Positions 29,116-43,687 of a stretch of DNA of 64,000 bases are shown here, piece after piece; the stretch's first letter is position 1; every line of letters begins with the position of its first letter. Made by a program: the position numbers and the translations under genes. The stretch covers positions 1 to 64,000 of the forward strand of contig NZ_AGAV01000016.1 of the NCBI RefSeq assembly GCF_000224785.1, given 5' to 3'. The notes under the pieces are model-generated. The model saw only the letters and a list, made by a program, of their open reading frames with translations, ran no database searches and had not been told where the DNA came from. The DNA comes from Lentibacillus jeotgali. GTDB taxonomy: Bacteria; Bacillota; Bacilli; Bacillales; Amphibacillaceae.

Positions 29116-29687
29116 TGAGTTTCAAAGGGCAGGTCAGACAGAATATTGAAGCTTTGTCCAATGAGTGGCGGAGAAGCGGCCACTTAAATGAGGGCGACGT
29201 ATTTGTCGTCGGCTGTTCAACCAGCGAAGTGGCCGGGGAACGGATTGGCACATCCGGGAGCGAAGATATCGCATCTATTCTGTTTGAAGAGCTGGAGACG
29301 CTGCGATCGGAGGCCGGTGTGTTGATTGCGTTTCAGTGCTGCGAACATCTGAACCGCGCGCTTGTTGTGGAGAGAGAAACAATGCAGCGCCTGGGTCTTG
29401 ATCAAGTTTCGGTAATTCCGGTTCCGCGTGCAGGCGGAGCGATGGCGTCATTTGCCTATAAAACGATGAAAAATCCGGTGGTTGTCGAGGCTATCAAAGC
29501 AGATTGCGGCATAGATATTGGCGAAACAATGATTGGCATGCATCTGAAGCCGGTCGCCGTGCCGCTCAGGTTTGACCAGCGGATGATCGGAAATGCCCGC
29601 ACCACTGCAGCACGCTCCCGACCAAAACTGATCGGCGGAAAGCGTGCAGTGTATGATCGTGAAACGGCCGGTATAAATGGCGACTGA
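29115..29687 (+). CDS. ywlG: YwlG/UPF0340 family protein
   Basis: A 190-residue protein of the TIGR01440/UPF0340 family, function not established. Conserved blocks: FVVGCSTSEVAGERIGTSGS, FQCCEHLNRALVVERE, VPRAGGAMASFAY and DIGETMIGMHLKPVAVP. The start overlaps the rpiB stop (TGATG) after GGTGAGC, so translation is coupled. The place between rpiB and glyA is the same in B. subtilis and many relatives, but no reaction can be proposed from the sequence. Confidence 0.88.
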   Translation: MSFKGQVRQNIEALSNEWRRSGHLNEGDVFVVGCSTSEVAGERIGTSGSEDIASILFEELETLRSEAGVLIAFQCCEHLNRALVVERETMQRLGLDQVSVIPVPRAGGAMASFAYKTMKNPVVVEAIKADCGIDIGETMIGMHLKPVAVPLRFDQRMIGNARTTAARSRPKLIGGKRAVYDRETAGINGD

Positions 29688-29806
29688 GCGATTTTCACTG
29701 TTCAGGCAGCGATAATTGATGAATATCGCGGAGATCAGGTTGACATCTCAGAAAATCTGGTTGAGCATATAAAATTCTACACCGTTAAACAAGGAGGAAT
29801 TAACAA

Positions 29807-31042
29807 GTGGACCATCTAAAGCAAACAGATCATGAAGTGTTTGAAGCAATCCAGGATGAAAAAACACGCCAGCAGGACAAAATTGAACTGATTGCATCTG
29901 AAAATTTTGTATCCGAAGCAGTCATGGAAGCAATGGGCTCTGTGATGACGAATAAATATGCGGAAGGCTACCCGAGTAAGCGCTATTATGGGGGCTGTGA
30001 ACACGTGGACGTCGTGGAAAATCTGGCACGCGACCGGGCAAAGGAACTGTTCGGTGCAGATCATGCGAATGTTCAGCCGCATTCCGGTGCTCAGGCAAAT
30101 ATGGCCGTGTACTTTTCCGTATTGAATCCTGGAGATACCATTCTCGGCATGAATTTGAACCATGGCGGCCATTTGACCCATGGCAGTCCGGTGAATTTCA
30201 GCGGGAAACTGTATAACGTTGTGGATTACGGTGTTGATGATGAAACGGAGAAACTGGATTATGATGCTGTGCTCGAACGGGCTAAGGAAGAACAGCCGAA
30301 ATTAATCATCGCCGGTGCGAGTGCCTATTCCCGTGAAATTGACTTTTCCAAATTCCGGGAAATCGCTGATGAAGTTGGGGCTTATCTGCTGGTTGACATG
30401 GCCCATATTGCTGGGCTTGTTGCAGCTGGACTCCACCAAAATCCTGTCGAACATGCTGATTTCGTAACGACAACAACGCATAAAACCTTGCGCGGACCAC
30501 GCGGGGGCATGATTTTATGCAAAGAAGAGCATGCAAAACTCATCGATAAAAACGTGTTTCCAAGAATGCAGGGCGGCCCGCTAATGCACGTGATTGCTGC
30601 CAAAGCCGTTTCGTTTAAGGAAGCGTTGACTGACGACTTTAAAACTTATGCGAAACAGATCATCCAAAATGCAAAAGCGTTAAGTGATGCCCTGACGAAC
30701 GAAGGCCTCCGTGTTGTTTCAGGCGGAACAGACAATCATTTGCTGCTGCTTGATGTGACGCCATTGAATTTGACCGGAAAAGTTGCTGAAAACGTCCTGG
30801 ATAATATCGGCATTACTGCTAACAAGAATACCATTCCATTTGACCAAGAGAGCCCGTTTGTCACGAGCGGTATGCGCATGGGTACGGCGGCCGTGACAAC
30901 TCGCGGTTTTAAAGAGCCGGAAATGAAAGAAATTGCATCAATCATTGCATTGGTTTTGAAAAATCATGAAGATGAAAACGTATTGCGTGAAGCAGAAGAG
31001 CGTGTCCAGACGCTGACCGGTAATTTTGCAATATATGCATAG
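29807..31042 (+). CDS. glyA: Serine hydroxymethyltransferase
   Basis: A 411-residue PLP enzyme converting serine and tetrahydrofolate to glycine and methylene-THF. The PLP lysine is in [14 protein letters not shown] (about 225-238). Also present are [22 protein letters not shown], and the VNGMRMGT-like [17 protein letters not shown] start at 29807 with a strong AAGGAGGAA 8 bases before. A terminator with eight paired bases and a T-run follows at 31045-31078. Confidence 0.96.
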   Translation: MDHLKQTDHEVFEAIQDEKTRQQDKIELIASENFVSEAVMEAMGSVMTNKYAEGYPSKRYYGGCEHVDVVENLARDRAKELFGADHANVQPHSGAQANMAVYFSVLNPGDTILGMNLNHGGHLTHGSPVNFSGKLYNVVDYGVDDETEKLDYDAVLERAKEEQPKLIIAGASAYSREIDFSKFREIADEVGAYLLVDMAHIAGLVAAGLHQNPVEHADFVTTTTHKTLRGPRGGMILCKEEHAKLIDKNVFPRMQGGPLMHVIAAKAVSFKEALTDDFKTYAKQIIQNAKALSDALTNEGLRVVSGGTDNHLLLLDVTPLNLTGKVAENVLDNIGITANKNTIPFDQESPFVTSGMRMGTAAVTTRGFKEPEMKEIASIIALVLKNHEDENVLREAEERVQTLTGNFAIYA

Positions 31043-31044
31043 TC

Positions 31045-31078
31045 AAAAAGGATGCCCCTTGGTGGGGTGTCCTTTTTT
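31045..31078 (+). terminator. Terminator after glyA
   Basis: Stem AAAAAGGATGCCCC/GGGGTGTCCTTTTT with a T-run. Confidence 0.85.
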
Positions 31079-31095
31079 CGCTGGGCGAGAGCGGC

Positions 31096-31233
31096 TCATT
31101 TCGCGCGGAAAGTTGTTGAAATCGCGCATCACCAGCGGAAAATCGCGCGGCAATGTCATGATTTCGCGCGAGGCCTATAAAAATCGCGCGACTCCGACCC
31201 GAATTCGCGCAATGTCTGCATAATCGTGCAACA
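31096..31233 (+). repeat. Intergenic array, family 3 (ATCGCGCG core)
   Basis: Units of almost exactly 21 bases, each with WTCGCGCG flanked by A/T: TGAAATCGCGC, GAAAATCGCGCGG, TGATTTCGCGCGA, AAAATCGCGCGAC and GAATTCGCGC, closing with TAATCGTGCAAC. A second array with the same core and the same closing sequence is at 51338-51433. It lies between the glyA terminator and the upp promoter. Confidence 0.85.
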
Positions 31234-31338
31234 GCGTATGAATTCACATAGGCGGTAAGTAGTTCTGGTAAACAACAATAACCGTGATTTTTGGCCGCTG
31301 CTAAAAATCTTCATTTTAATAATCAGTCCCAACGCCAC

Positions 31339-31367
31339 TTGAAAGCTCGTCCATTTTTCAGTACAAT
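31339..31367 (+). promoter_or_regulatory. Sigma-A promoter of upp
   Basis: TTGAAA (31339-31344), 17-base spacer, TACAAT (31362-31367), 39 bases before the upp ATG. Confidence 0.7.
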
Positions 31368-31406
31368 TTTAAAGATGCCACTAATGACAAGGAGTGATCG
31401 GTAAAA

Positions 31407-32036
31407 ATGGGAAAAGTACACGTGCTGGATCATCCATTAATTCAACACAAGCTGACATACATACGTGATAAACATACCGGAACAAAGGAATTCCGTGAGC
31501 TTGTTGACGAAGTTGCGATGCTGATGGCATTTGAAATCACACGCAATCTGCCATTGCAGGAAAAGACAATCGAAACACCGGTAATGGAGTCACAAACCCA
31601 AGTGCTTGCCGGTAAAAAAATCGGACTGATCCCGATTCTCCGGGCGGGACTTGGTATGGTTGACGGTATGCTGAAGCTGATTCCGGCAGCCCGTGTCGGA
31701 CATGTGGGTCTTTATCGGGATCCGGAAACGTTCAAGCCGCATGAATATTACATTAAACTGCCTTCTGATATCGAAGAGCGCGAATTGATCGTCATCGATC
31801 CGATGCTGGCTACAGGCGGTTCGGCCAATGATGCGATTCATTCTTTGAAAAAACGCGGGGCAAAGCAGATTCGTCTGATGTGCCTTGTTGCGGCACCAGA
31901 AGGCGTTGAAGTTATTCAAAATGAACACCCTGACGTTGATATTTTCCTTGCCGCGCTCGATGAAAAATTAAATGATCACGGTTATATAATACCGGGACTC
32001 GGTGACGCCGGCGATCGGCTGTATGGAACTAAATAA
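31407..32036 (+). CDS. upp: Uracil phosphoribosyltransferase
   Basis: A 209-residue enzyme making UMP from uracil and PRPP. PRPP-binding loop [16 protein letters not shown] (about 128-143), [13 protein letters not shown], and the uracil-binding [17 protein letters not shown] at the C-terminus are all present. Start after AAGGAGTGA. mnaA follows after 19 bases and shares the transcript. Confidence 0.96.
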   Translation: MGKVHVLDHPLIQHKLTYIRDKHTGTKEFRELVDEVAMLMAFEITRNLPLQEKTIETPVMESQTQVLAGKKIGLIPILRAGLGMVDGMLKLIPAARVGHVGLYRDPETFKPHEYYIKLPSDIEERELIVIDPMLATGGSANDAIHSLKKRGAKQIRLMCLVAAPEGVEVIQNEHPDVDIFLAALDEKLNDHGYIIPGLGDAGDRLYGTK

Positions 32037-32055
32037 TGGGTGGAGTCGAAGCAAG

Positions 32056-33171
32056 ATGGACAGGCCAATCAAGGTGATGGCAATTTTTGGAACAAGGCCA
32101 GAAGCCATCAAAATGGCTCCGCTCGTTCTGGAATTAAAAAAACGTCCTAAAAACTTTGAACCGATTGTAACGGTCACGGCACAGCATCGTGAAATGCTTG
32201 ATCAGGTGCTGGCCATTTTCGGTATCACCCCTGACTTTGATTTGAATATCATGAAAAAGAAACAATCACTTGCCCAAATCACAACGCGCGCACTTGAAGG
32301 TCTTGATGAAGTCATGAAAGAAACAGCGCCTGATATGGTGCTGGTGCATGGTGATACAACGACAACATTTGCCGCGTCGCTAGCGGCTTACTACAACCAG
32401 ATTGCAGTGGGACATGTTGAAGCAGGCTTGCGGACATGGGACAAGTATTCGCCTTATCCGGAAGAAGTGAACCGGCAGCTGACAGGTGTCATGGCTGATA
32501 TGCATTTTGCTCCGACAGACAAGTCCAGGAAGAATCTTCTGGACGAAAATAAACCGTCTGACCGCATTGTTGTGACCGGGAATACGGCGATCGACGCGTT
32601 GAAAACAACGGTTGATGACGCATATACAAGTCCGGTGCTCGATGAAATCGTTGATCGGCGGCTTGTGCTTGTGACCGCCCACCGCCGCGAGAATCTGGGA
32701 AGCAACATGGAGCAAATGTTTAGGGCCATCAAGCGACTTGTTGATAAACATGGCGATGTTCAGGTTATTTACCCGGTCCATCTGAATCCGATTGTTCAAG
32801 AGACAGCGACCGGCATTTTAGGTGACGATGACCGTATTACGCTGATTGAACCGCTTGATGTAATTGATTTTCATAATTTCGCTGCGAAGTCCCATTTAAT
32901 TATGACGGATTCCGGCGGTGTGCAGGAAGAAGCGCCGTCATTAGGTGTGCCTGTCCTTGTCCTGCGTAATACGACTGAGCGTCCGGAAGGCATTGAGGCA
33001 GGAACACTGAAGCTGGCCGGTACTGATGAGGATAATATTTTTAATCTGGCTGATGAATTATTAAGCGATGATGCTGCCCATGAAGTCATGGCAAAAGCAT
33101 CCAATCCGTATGGCGATGGTGAAGCGTCAGGCAAAATAGCCGATGCGATTATGACGTATTTTAATAACTGA
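32056..33171 (+). CDS. mnaA: UDP-N-acetylglucosamine 2-epimerase
   Basis: A 371-residue non-hydrolysing epimerase that converts UDP-GlcNAc to UDP-ManNAc for teichoic-acid linkage units. Motifs: FGTRPEAIKMAPLV at the N-terminus, VHGDTTTTFAASLAA, VEAGLRTWDKYSPYPEEVNRQ, VTAHRRENLG and TDSGGVQEEAPSLGVPVLVLR. ATG at 32056 after GGGTGGAG gives the family start; upstream in-frame codons overlap upp. A perfect-stem terminator follows at 33184-33212. Confidence 0.95.
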   Translation: MDRPIKVMAIFGTRPEAIKMAPLVLELKKRPKNFEPIVTVTAQHREMLDQVLAIFGITPDFDLNIMKKKQSLAQITTRALEGLDEVMKETAPDMVLVHGDTTTTFAASLAAYYNQIAVGHVEAGLRTWDKYSPYPEEVNRQLTGVMADMHFAPTDKSRKNLLDENKPSDRIVVTGNTAIDALKTTVDDAYTSPVLDEIVDRRLVLVTAHRRENLGSNMEQMFRAIKRLVDKHGDVQVIYPVHLNPIVQETATGILGDDDRITLIEPLDVIDFHNFAAKSHLIMTDSGGVQEEAPSLGVPVLVLRNTTERPEGIEAGTLKLAGTDEDNIFNLADELLSDDAAHEVMAKASNPYGDGEASGKIADAIMTYFNN

Positions 33172-33183
33172 GTTATAAGGATC

Positions 33184-33212
33184 AGGATCCGGCAGCGGCC
33201 GGATCCTTTCTG
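33184..33212 (+). terminator. Terminator after mnaA
   Basis: Perfect stem AGGATCCGG/CCGGATCCT, 6-base loop, then TTCTGTTT. Confidence 0.8.
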
Positions 33213-33218
33213 TTTGAA

Positions 33219-33440
33219 TGGAAAGTGGTAACTTCATCCCGAGAGCAGAAACTTCAGCTCGAGAGCAAGAACTTCATCCCGAGAGCAGAAACTTCAGCTC
33301 GAGAGCAGGAACTTCAGCCCGAGCACAGGGAACTTCGGCTCGAGAGCAGGAACTTCAGCTCGAGCGCAGAAACTTCATCCCGAGCGCAGAAACTTCAGCT
33401 CGAGAGCAAGAACATCAGCCCGAAAACAGAAACTTCTCCC
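33219..33440 (+). repeat. Intergenic array, family 2 (AACTTCAGCTCGAG core)
   Basis: About eleven units of 19-21 bases, AACTTCAGCTCGAGAGCAG alternating irregularly with AACTTCATCCCGAGAGCAG. The units stay open in all three forward frames, and one frame continues into the protease gene, so an automatic annotation could wrongly extend that protein by 104 residues. A second array is at 59870-60130. Confidence 0.88.
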
Positions 33441-33536
33441 GTGCGTCCTCTTCCTGAGGCAAATCTCTTCACATGTATGTTTACCCTCTCTTTTCCAAAT
33501 GCTAGGTATATACTTATTCAAAAAGGAGTACCCGCC

Positions 33537-35732
33537 ATGTATCGTGTCTTGATTAGCATCATTGCTCTTATTATGCTCACAGCCGTGCCTGCAGCTGCTG
33601 AATCCGGAGGCAATAAGACAGAAAAAGAAGCCGTCATCATTGAAGTAGACGGTAATCCGAGCGAGCATAAGTCATACTTTAACACCTATCATCCCTATAT
33701 CGAAGTGGTACATACATATGACACGCTGTTCAATGGTCTGGCACTGAAAGCGAAACCGGATCGATTTGAGCAGATCGAGTCACTTGAGTTTATAAAAGCG
33801 GTGCACCCTGTTGCTGAATATGAAACGCAGAGTGAACAGGTTGAACCTTTGAATCAAAATGAAAACAGTGTTATTCCGGCTGCCCTTAATGATACATCCT
33901 ACACGGGAAAGGGGGTTCAGGTTGCTGTGATCGATACAGGAATCGACTACGAGCATCCTGATCTCGCTGAAAATTACGCCGGCGGGTATGATCTGGTCGA
34001 CCTAGACGATGATCCGATGGAAACCACCGCTGAAGAGGGATTGCCAACACAGCATGGAACCCATGTGGCGGGTATTATTGCTGCTGATGGCAAATTGCAG
34101 GGAGTTGCGCCTGATGCGGATATTTACGCCTACCGTGCGCTTGGGCCCGGCGGAAGGGGGACCTCAGTCCAGGTGATTGCTGCTTTGGAGCAGGCGGTTG
34201 ATGACGGGGCGGATGTCATCAATCTTTCGTTAGGAAACAGTGTCAATGGACCGGATTTTCCGACAAGTGCTGCCGTAAACCGGGCACAGGACCTAGGTGT
34301 GCCGGTTGTGATCGCTAACGGCAATAATGGTCCAGAGAACTGGACGATTGGTTCCCCGGCAACAGCAGCCGACGCGCTTTCTGTTGGTGCTACATCCAAT
34401 CCGCAAACTGTTCCATATCTGTTTGATTCGCTGAGCAACAAGAAAATCCCGCTGACAGAAATGGATGGGTCGAAACCATGGGATCTTGGTAAAAGCTATG
34501 ACATGGCTGTTTTTAAGGGACAAAATGTTCAGGGGAAAATTGCGCTCATGAAACGCGGTAAAACGCCTTTTTCCGAGCTGGCCAAACAGGCAGAGGAAGC
34601 CGGCGCGGTCGCTGCAGTCATTTATAATAATGAAAAAGGGCTTTTCCGGGGGAGGATTTCCAATAATAAAAAGTCGATTAATATCCCTATTGCATCGATT
34701 TCAAAGCAGGCTGGTGAATGGCTCATGCAAAACACTCAAAACAAAAACCTGTACATGGAAACGAAAGAGGCAACAACGAAACAGACGATTGCCGATTTCA
34801 GCTCACGCGGCCCGGTTACCGTAAACTGGGACTTGAAGCCCGGAGTGAGCGCACCGGGAACCAATATTTTAAGTACAGTCCCGGGAGGTTACCAGGAACT
34901 GCAGGGAACGAGCATGGCAGCACCGCATGTAACAGGTGCGATGGCACTTCTGATGGAGGCGCATCCGAATTGGTCGGTCAAACAACTGACTGGTGCTTTG
35001 AAAACAACAGCCAAACGCATCAGGAATAAACAGGGTGAACCGTTCGCGCCAATTATTCAGGGGGCAGGTGAAATTCAGCCAGAAAAGGCAATTAATACAA
35101 AGACCATTATCGATAAGTCGCTCCTGTCATTCGGCAAGGTCACTGACAATAACAAAACGAAAACGCAACATGTGACCATCGAGAATCAATCAGATCAGAA
35201 GCAGACCTATACATTTTCCATCCCGGAAAAACAGAAAGGTATGACATGGAGACTGCCGCAAAGCTTTACACTGGAAAAAGGGGAAACCAAGAAGCTCCAG
35301 GTCGAATTGGACGTTAACAGCAGACAGATTGAGGAAGGACTCCACCAGGGCTGGCTGACATTAAACGGTGAAAATCAGAAGTTTCATCTGCCATATCTGT
35401 TCATCAATAAAACAGCGGATTATCCGAGAGCAATGGGCTTCCAGTTCTCACTGAAGCCATTTTCCGATGACATGTACACTTATCAGTTTTACCTTTCTGA
35501 AAAGGCGGAAAGTGTTGCTGTCACACTCTACAATCCGGACACACTGATGTATGAGCGGACTTTGCTGAGGCGTGATGATGTGAAGGTTGGCCTAAATGAA
35601 GGACAGCTTGAACAGTCAGAACTGGGCGAGCCAGGCCAATATCTGGCTGTCATCAATGTGAAACTCAATGATGGCAGGATGGCTGGTTATCAGACTAAAA
35701 TTTTTATACCAAGGTCACAATCGCCAGGCTGA
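33537..35732 (+). CDS. Secreted subtilisin-family serine protease (Vpr-like)
   Basis: A 731-residue S8 protease. A signal peptide (MYRVLISIIALIMLTAVPAAA) is followed by an inhibitor_I9-type propeptide (about 25-105), then the catalytic domain with Asp in VAVIDTGIDYEHPDL, His in HGTHVAGIIA and Ser in LQGTSMAAPHVTGA. A PA domain is inserted before the serine (VQGKIALMKRGKTPFSELAKQAEEAG and GAVAAVIYNN). The C-terminal 200 residues look like Fn3-type beta domains. B. subtilis Vpr is about 800 residues with the same plan. The start at 33537 is set by AAAAGGAG and the signal peptide. It probably degrades extracellular protein for nutrition. It interrupts the usual mnaA-atpI order. Confidence 0.9.
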   Translation: MYRVLISIIALIMLTAVPAAAESGGNKTEKEAVIIEVDGNPSEHKSYFNTYHPYIEVVHTYDTLFNGLALKAKPDRFEQIESLEFIKAVHPVAEYETQSEQVEPLNQNENSVIPAALNDTSYTGKGVQVAVIDTGIDYEHPDLAENYAGGYDLVDLDDDPMETTAEEGLPTQHGTHVAGIIAADGKLQGVAPDADIYAYRALGPGGRGTSVQVIAALEQAVDDGADVINLSLGNSVNGPDFPTSAAVNRAQDLGVPVVIANGNNGPENWTIGSPATAADALSVGATSNPQTVPYLFDSLSNKKIPLTEMDGSKPWDLGKSYDMAVFKGQNVQGKIALMKRGKTPFSELAKQAEEAGAVAAVIYNNEKGLFRGRISNNKKSINIPIASISKQAGEWLMQNTQNKNLYMETKEATTKQTIADFSSRGPVTVNWDLKPGVSAPGTNILSTVPGGYQELQGTSMAAPHVTGAMALLMEAHPNWSVKQLTGALKTTAKRIRNKQGEPFAPIIQGAGEIQPEKAINTKTIIDKSLLSFGKVTDNNKTKTQHVTIENQSDQKQTYTFSIPEKQKGMTWRLPQSFTLEKGETKKLQVELDVNSRQIEEGLHQGWLTLNGENQKFHLPYLFINKTADYPRAMGFQFSLKPFSDDMYTYQFYLSEKAESVAVTLYNPDTLMYERTLLRRDDVKVGLNEGQLEQSELGEPGQYLAVINVKLNDGRMAGYQTKIFIPRSQSPG

Positions 35733-35884
35733 CTCTCGACAATTTTGTTCACATAATGTTCATAGAAACGGTCTGAGTCTTCCTATATAATATGAAGAAG
35801 AAGGTGAAAAATCGCTGCAAAAATGGCTTATCCGGAGCCTGTAAAACTGGCAGCAGATGGTATTCCTTTTCATCAATATACTAA

Positions 35885-35913
35885 TTGACAATGGGGTATG
35901 GCTAATGTAAACT
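35885..35913 (+). promoter_or_regulatory. Promoter of the atp operon
   Basis: TTGACA (35885-35890), 17-base spacer, TAAACT (35908-35913). Predicted transcript start near 35919-35921, about 190 bases before atpI. Confidence 0.7.
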
Positions 35914-35915
35914 AG

Positions 35916-36052
35916 CGTAGTGGGAATGGTAAGGGGTGCAGTGGGTGTTACAGATACCCGTGCAGACAATACCTTACATAGATTATAGGATGTATATTCC
36001 GCATTAGCTGTGATTTACCTCACTTCTGTTACAAAGGCTCATTCCCGCTACG
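35916..36052 (+). ncRNA. Candidate structured leader of the atp operon
   Basis: A 13-base closing stem with one G-T pair, CGTAGTGGGAATG (35916-35928) with CATTCCCGCTACG (36040-36052), encloses at least two hairpins. GTAAGG (35929-35934)/CCTTAC (35972-35977) has TGCA..GGGT/ACCC..TGCA nested inside it (35937-35964). A small GTGA/TCAC hairpin follows at about 36010-36023. The layout is a multibranched junction beginning at the predicted transcript 5' end. It matches no riboswitch class I recognise. No terminator follows it before atpI. Confidence 0.5.
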
Positions 36053-36109
36053 TGAGCTGATACAGGGGACACTTATCATGCTCGGAATTTTTGGGAGAAG
36101 AGTCAAATC

Positions 36110-36478
36110 ATGTCGTATTATGGAATGACGATTAACAGGCAACGCAAGTGGATGTTCTACTTTCTCGCCGCATTTGTGCTGGGGGCAGGTTTTACCCCTT
36201 ACCCGCGTATTTTCCTGGGGCTTCTTTTAGGCGGTGTTGCAAGTTTTTACAACTTATGGCTGCTGCAGCGTAAAATAGAAGCGTTTGCAGAGTCGGCTCA
36301 AAAGAACAAACGGGCAACAGGGATCGGAACGCTTTCCAGGATGGCATCAGCCGTTTTGGCTGTCATTATTGCATTTCGTTATCCGGAATATTTCGACATG
36401 ATTTTTGTTATAGTTGGATTAATGACATCCTATCTGGTCATTGTGATAGATTTTTTTATGTCTAAATCTGAAGAATAA
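36110..36478 (+). CDS. atpI: ATP synthase protein I
   Basis: A 122-residue membrane protein with four predicted helices, first gene of the atp operon. AtpI helps c-ring assembly and has been linked to Mg2+ uptake in Bacillus. Hydrophobic segments: WMFYFLAAFVLGAGF, IFLGLLLGGVASFYNLWLL, MASAVLAVIIAF and FVIVGLMTSYLVIVIDFFM. The start at 36110 follows GGGAGAAGAG; a Met five codons in is possible. Sequence conservation in this family is low, so the call rests partly on position. Confidence 0.85.
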   Translation: MSYYGMTINRQRKWMFYFLAAFVLGAGFTPYPRIFLGLLLGGVASFYNLWLLQRKIEAFAESAQKNKRATGIGTLSRMASAVLAVIIAFRYPEYFDMIFVIVGLMTSYLVIVIDFFMSKSEE

Positions 36479-36495
36479 TGCTTGGAGAGGGGTGA

Positions 36496-37224
<729 letters not shown>

Positions 37225-37287
37225 GTTTTATAACTATTGTTAAGTAACCCGTTTCGGCAGCTGACTGCTGAAACAGGAAATTACTAA

Positions 37288-37530
<243 letters not shown>

Positions 37531-37547
37531 CTGTATGGAATAAAAAT

Positions 37548-37627
37548 GTGTGTTCAAGAAAGAGGATAAAGACGACCGGGAAGAGATTCGAATTGTCATT
37601 TTTACCGGAATTTTTTGAACAACATCT
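37548..37627. repeat. GTTCAAAAAG hairpin element, copy B (atpE-atpF)
   Basis: Left arm GTGTGTTCAAGAAAG, right arm ACCGGAATTTTTTGAACAACATC. The interior contains GATTCGAATTGTCATTTTTACC, like the interior of copies A and C. It lies 18 bases after the atpE stop. Confidence 0.75.
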
Positions 37628-37735
37628 AAAAACAATAATGGCGGAGATCATCTTTACAAAGACCCTTCGCCGTTGTTTGTACTTCAGGCCTAAACAATCG
37701 AAAGCTCGATATGTAACGTGAAAGGAGTGAATTCT

Positions 37736-38263
37736 GTGCAGGCATTCACCGGGTTAACAATTAACGCTGCAATCGGCGGACTTCAGGTTGGCGACATGCT
37801 GACTCAGCTGTTCTTCTTTATTGTCTTAATACTATTGGTTCGTAAATTTGCATGGGGCCCGCTAATGGGCGTTATGCAACAACGTGAAGAATATGTGACA
37901 GGCGAAATTGAAGCTGCTGAAAAAAGCCGTGCCGAAGCTGAAAAAGCGCGTGAGGAAGCAGCTGAACAATTGAAACAGACCAAACAGGAAGCGCAGCAGA
38001 TTATTGAAGATGCTAAAAGCGCCGGCGCGAAGCAGGAGCAGGACATTATTGAATCCGCACGTCTCGAGGCAGACCGCATCAAAGAATCAGCGCAGGAAGA
38101 AATCGAAAATGAAAAAGAAAAAGCGATACAGACACTTCAGGACAAAGTCGCTTCTCTATCTGTACTAATTGCCAGCAAAGTGATTGAAAAGGAAATCAGT
38201 GCACAGGATCAGGAAGAGCTGATTAATCAATACATTAAAGAGGCAGGAGAAAGCAATGAGTGA
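37736..38263 (+). CDS. atpF: ATP synthase Fo subunit b
   Basis: A 175-residue subunit with one N-terminal membrane helix (MLTQLFFFIVLILLVRKFAWGPL) and a long charged coiled coil (about 45-160, Glu/Ala/Lys-rich) that forms the peripheral stalk dimer. GTG at 37736 is preferred because AAAGGAGTG lies 6 bases upstream; the ATG six codons earlier lies within that site. The 3' end overlaps atpH by 8 bases, coupling their translation. Confidence 0.93.
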   Translation: MQAFTGLTINAAIGGLQVGDMLTQLFFFIVLILLVRKFAWGPLMGVMQQREEYVTGEIEAAEKSRAEAEKAREEAAEQLKQTKQEAQQIIEDAKSAGAKQEQDIIESARLEADRIKESAQEEIENEKEKAIQTLQDKVASLSVLIASKVIEKEISAQDQEELINQYIKEAGESNE

Positions 38264-38795
38264 AGTAGTTGCCAGCCGTTATGCCGAAGCTCTTTTTCAG
38301 ATTGGCAATGAAAAAGGTACTCTGGAGCAATTGGCCAGCGAATTGGATGTCCTGAAATCGATTTTTGTTGAAAACGAAAAGCTTGTGCCATTCCTGGAAC
38401 ATCCGCGTGTTGATAATGAAACGAAAAAACAATTCATTAACGATGTATTTCAAGGGTTTTCAGATGATGTTCTGAACACGCTGTACCTTTTGACTGAGCG
38501 GCACCGAATTGGAATCGTGCCGGCTGTGACTGACCATTTTACCCAGATGGTAAACGATGTAAAAGGAATTGCAGAAGCTAAAGTTTATACTGTTCGCGAA
38601 TTGTCGGAAAGCGAGAAAGAACAGCTTGAAAACACGTTTGCGAAACGTTTTGATAAACAGGCCGTTAAACTTGAGACCATTGTGGATCCGTCAATCATCG
38701 GCGGCCTTAAACTAAGGATCGGCAACACCATTTACGATGGTACGATAAGTGGCAAATTAAAACGGATTGAACGGCGTATTGTAACAGCAGACTAA
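38256..38795 (+). CDS. atpH: ATP synthase F1 subunit delta
   Basis: A 179-residue OSCP/delta subunit joining F1 to the b-stalk. The N-terminal helical domain begins VVASRYAEALFQIGNEKG and has FLEHPRVDNETKKQF. The C-terminal part has the family signature VDPSIIGGLKLRIGNTIYDGTISGKL. The start lies inside the end of atpF after AGGAGA. Confidence 0.95.
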   Translation: MSEVVASRYAEALFQIGNEKGTLEQLASELDVLKSIFVENEKLVPFLEHPRVDNETKKQFINDVFQGFSDDVLNTLYLLTERHRIGIVPAVTDHFTQMVNDVKGIAEAKVYTVRELSESEKEQLENTFAKRFDKQAVKLETIVDPSIIGGLKLRIGNTIYDGTISGKLKRIERRIVTAD

Positions 38796-38810
38796 TGAAG
38801 ATAGGGGTGA

Positions 38811-40328
<1,518 letters not shown>

Positions 40329-40344
40329 ATGATCAGGCAATAGA

Positions 40345-40497
40345 GCGTGTTCAAAAAGGAAGCTAAAAAGGACCGAGAAGTTCGAGGCGGCGTAGTTTCG
40401 AGTAGCGTAATGTATGCTTTTAGATACATGAGCAACGGAGAATCAAGCCAATGAAGAAATTCGACGTGTCTTTTTTACCGGACTTTTTTGAACAACC
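40345..40497. repeat. GTTCAAAAAG hairpin element, copy C (atpA-atpG)
   Basis: Left arm GCGTGTTCAAAAAGG, right arm CCGGACTTTTTTGAACAACC, 153 bases overall, the longest copy. The interior has its own inverted part (GTATGCTTTTAGATACATGAGC) and GAAATTCGACGTGTC. It begins 17 bases after the atpA stop. Confidence 0.8.
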
Positions 40498-40519
40498 ACA
40501 ATAAAAGAGTTTGGATTAA

Positions 40520-42901
<2,382 letters not shown>

Positions 42902-42970
42902 TCATGCAGACGTAATACTGGGTGAAAGTAGCTTCAGTTTCAATGAGATGAACCTGAAATTGTACCGGTA

Positions 42971-43462
<492 letters not shown>

Positions 43463-43469
43463 ACATACC

Positions 43470-43565
43470 CAATCAACGGGGACGTTTTTCCAGCTGATTA
43501 TCAGTTAAACGAATGGGACATTTACTGGTGTTTAGCCGCCACACTTTGGTGTGTTAGGCACTTTG
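43470..43565 (+). repeat. AATCAGCGGGG-family element after atpC
   Basis: ATCAACGGGG, then TTTTTCCAGCTGATTATCAGTTAAACGAATGGGACATTTACTGG and TTAGCCGCC, ending CACTTTGGTGTGTTAGGCAC. The order of blocks matches the element at the right end of the window (63905-64000). Confidence 0.6.
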
Positions 43566-43583
43566 TCGATGCGGGGTAAGCAG

Positions 43584-43619
43584 AAATCTCTTGTAACAGC
43601 TTGTTATAAGAGATTTTTT
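43584..43619 (+). terminator. Terminator of the atp operon
   Basis: Stem AAATCTCTTGTAACA/TGTTATAAGAGATTT with a T-run. Confidence 0.85.
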
Positions 43620-43687
43620 GTGTTTGAACTCTGGGAGATGGTAACGAAACTTGCAAATGCTGGATTATGTATCTGCCGATAATCGGT

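Noticed and set aside
33225-33536. N-terminal extension of the Vpr-like protease through the array
   Set aside because: The region is repeat DNA, and a signal peptide with a good ribosome site begins at 33537.
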